Below are positions 5,734 through 6,789 of a stretch of 6,789 bases of DNA, piece after piece. The translations under genes were made by a program, and so were the position numbers. Position 1 is the first letter of the stretch, and every line of letters starts with the position of its first letter. Under the pieces are notes generated by a model. That model was not told where the DNA came from. It was given only the letters and a program-made list of their open reading frames with translations, and did not search any database. Origin of the DNA: DASPKS01 sp035628035 (GTDB lineage Bacteria; Bacteroidota; Rhodothermia; Rhodothermales; Rubricoccaceae); the NCBI GenBank assembly GCA_035628035.1, contig DASPKS010000193.1, positions 1 to 6,789 of the forward strand, given 5' to 3'.

Positions 5734-6789
5734 ATGAACGAGTACGGCTCTCCCCTGCTTCGTGCGGCCCTCTGCGCCCTCCTGGGCACGCTCGTCGCCG
5801 CCCCCCTCCACGCCCAGCCGTCCATCTCCGTCTCGCCGGACTCGTTGAGCGCCTCGCTCATGACCGGGCAAACGGAGACCCAGCCCCTGACGATCTCGAA
5901 CGGCGGCACGTCGAGCCTCACCTTCGCGATCACGTTCCCCGACGTCGGGACCGACTCGCTCGCCTACGACGACGGCAACAACACCGCCGACGGGTTCTGG
6001 GGTTGGGGCGGCGGGGGTCCGGGTGGTCCCGAGTACACCTGCGCGAGCCGGTTCACCCCAACTGGCCCGTTCACCCTGACGGCCGTGCGGGCCGTCGTCA
6101 ACACGTTCAACCATCTCTCCTCCGTGACGGTCGAGGTCTACGGCGCGGGGACCCCAGGCATCCCTACGAGCGGCCCCCTCCTTCGCACGGTCACCGTTCC
6201 CATCCAGGCGCCCTACCCCGGGCGGATGCTCGACCTGCCCCTCGGGACGTCGCTCCCCTTCGACCCGGGCGAGGAGTTCTACGTGGTACTGCGGTTCGAC
6301 AACGAGCTCGCGGTCCCCATGGGCGGGGATTACCTGACTACCGAGCGTTCGTACGTCCTCCGGTGGCACACCAACCGGTGGGAGGAGCAGCAGGGGGTGA
6401 CGTGGGTCCTCCGGGCGGTCGGCGGGAGCGGGGCGTGGCTCTCCGCGGACCCGCTGACGGGCACCGTCCCGGCCGGCCAGTCCCTCGCCGTCGACGTGAC
6501 GTTCGACGCGATGACGCTCCTCGACGGCACCTACCAGCAGGACCTCGTCGTCTCCAGCAACGACCCGGACGACCCCGTCGTCGTCGTGCCGGCGACGCTC
6601 GTCGTGTCCGGCGAGCCCGACATCGCGCTCTCCGCCGACTCCCTCGATCATGGGACTGTGTTCGTGGGGGCCTTCTCCGAGCGGACGTACGAGATCACCA
6701 ACATAGGCACCGACACGCTCGTAGTCAGCACCATCACGAGCAGCGACCCTGCCTTCGTGCCGGACCCTGCAGGCCCGTTCTCCTTGGAG
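5734..6789 (+). CDS. Secreted BACON/ASH-type immunoglobulin-fold protein, N-terminal part (runs off right edge)
   Basis: The first 352 codons are visible with no stop. The signal peptide is 1-27 (hydrophobic 11-23, likely cleavage LHA-QP). Residues 30-66 (ISVSPDSLSA, then LTISNGGTSSLTF) look like the first strands of a BACON/choice-of-anchor immunoglobulin-like module. Residues about 74-229 are a distinct segment starting LAYDDGNN, with a Trp/Gly-rich loop (WGWGGGGPGG, 89-98), RFTPTGPFTLTAVRA (106-120), FYVVLRF (182-188) and TWVLRAV (223-229), suggesting a beta-sandwich. Residues 235-292 (WLSADPLTGTVPAGQ, then VDVTFDA, LVVSSNDPDDP) resume the immunoglobulin-like module. From 295 a second module of ASH/HYDIN type begins (IALSADSLDHGTVFVG, YEITNIGTDTLVV). 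Such proteins are surface or secreted and often end in a T9SS signal, but the C-terminus is outside the window. The start is fixed by the signal peptide. Its enzymatic or adhesive role is unknown. Confidence 0.85.
   Translation, partial: MNEYGSPLLRAALCALLGTLVAAPLHAQPSISVSPDSLSASLMTGQTETQPLTISNGGTSSLTFAITFPDVGTDSLAYDDGNNTADGFWGWGGGGPGGPEYTCASRFTPTGPFTLTAVRAVVNTFNHLSSVTVEVYGAGTPGIPTSGPLLRTVTVPIQAPYPGRMLDLPLGTSLPFDPGEEFYVVLRFDNELAVPMGGDYLTTERSYVLRWHTNRWEEQQGVTWVLRAVGGSGAWLSADPLTGTVPAGQSLAVDVTFDAMTLLDGTYQQDLVVSSNDPDDPVVVVPATLVVSGEPDIALSADSLDHGTVFVGAFSERTYEITNIGTDTLVVSTITSSDPAFVPDPAGPFSLE

Overview
The window is GC-rich and looks like the chromosome of a Bacteroidota-type bacterium, most likely from the high-GC Rhodothermota side (a Rubricoccaceae- or Salinibacter-like organism). 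Three things point that way. A large secreted protein ends in a type IX secretion (T9SS) type-A sorting domain (LYPNPF, then YDLLGRR, then LPAGTYVAR). Export signals end in A-Q. All five visible start codons lack a Shine-Dalgarno sequence. The taxonomic call is an inference; no marker gene is present.

Layout, left to right. (1) The first 84 bases, on the minus strand, are the start of a lipoprotein gene that runs off the left edge. (2) Bases 85-432 form an unusually structured divergent intergenic region. It holds a ~110-bp interrupted palindrome whose core stem is 21 bp, three imperfect copies of a ~17-bp GGGAT-centred motif, a small GC hairpin, and a 12-bp direct repeat spaced by 50 bp. (3) Bases 433-2656 are a two-gene plus-strand operon: an OmpR/PhoB-class response regulator, then, 25 nt later, a membrane histidine kinase with a ~145-residue periplasmic sensor. 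(4) Bases 2657-2824 are intergenic, with a perfect 10-bp inverted repeat. (5) Bases 2825-5476 encode an 883-residue secreted protein with about 14 DUF5122/delta-60-like propeller repeats and a T9SS C-terminal domain. (6) Bases 5477-5733 are intergenic, with a GC-rich hairpin just after the stop codon and a perfect 14-bp palindrome. (7) From 5734 to the right edge lies the first 352 codons of another secreted multidomain protein, built of BACON/ASH-like immunoglobulin-fold modules with what appears to be a beta-sandwich domain inserted into the first.

Taken together, the segment joins an envelope-sensing two-component system to genes for cell-surface or secreted proteins. A regulatory link is only suggested, by proximity and by short sequences shared between the intergenic regions. 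No mobile-element gene, RNA gene, CRISPR array or defence system is visible. No radically new system can be demonstrated; the unusual material is mainly in the intergenic DNA and in the domain architecture of the two secreted proteins.
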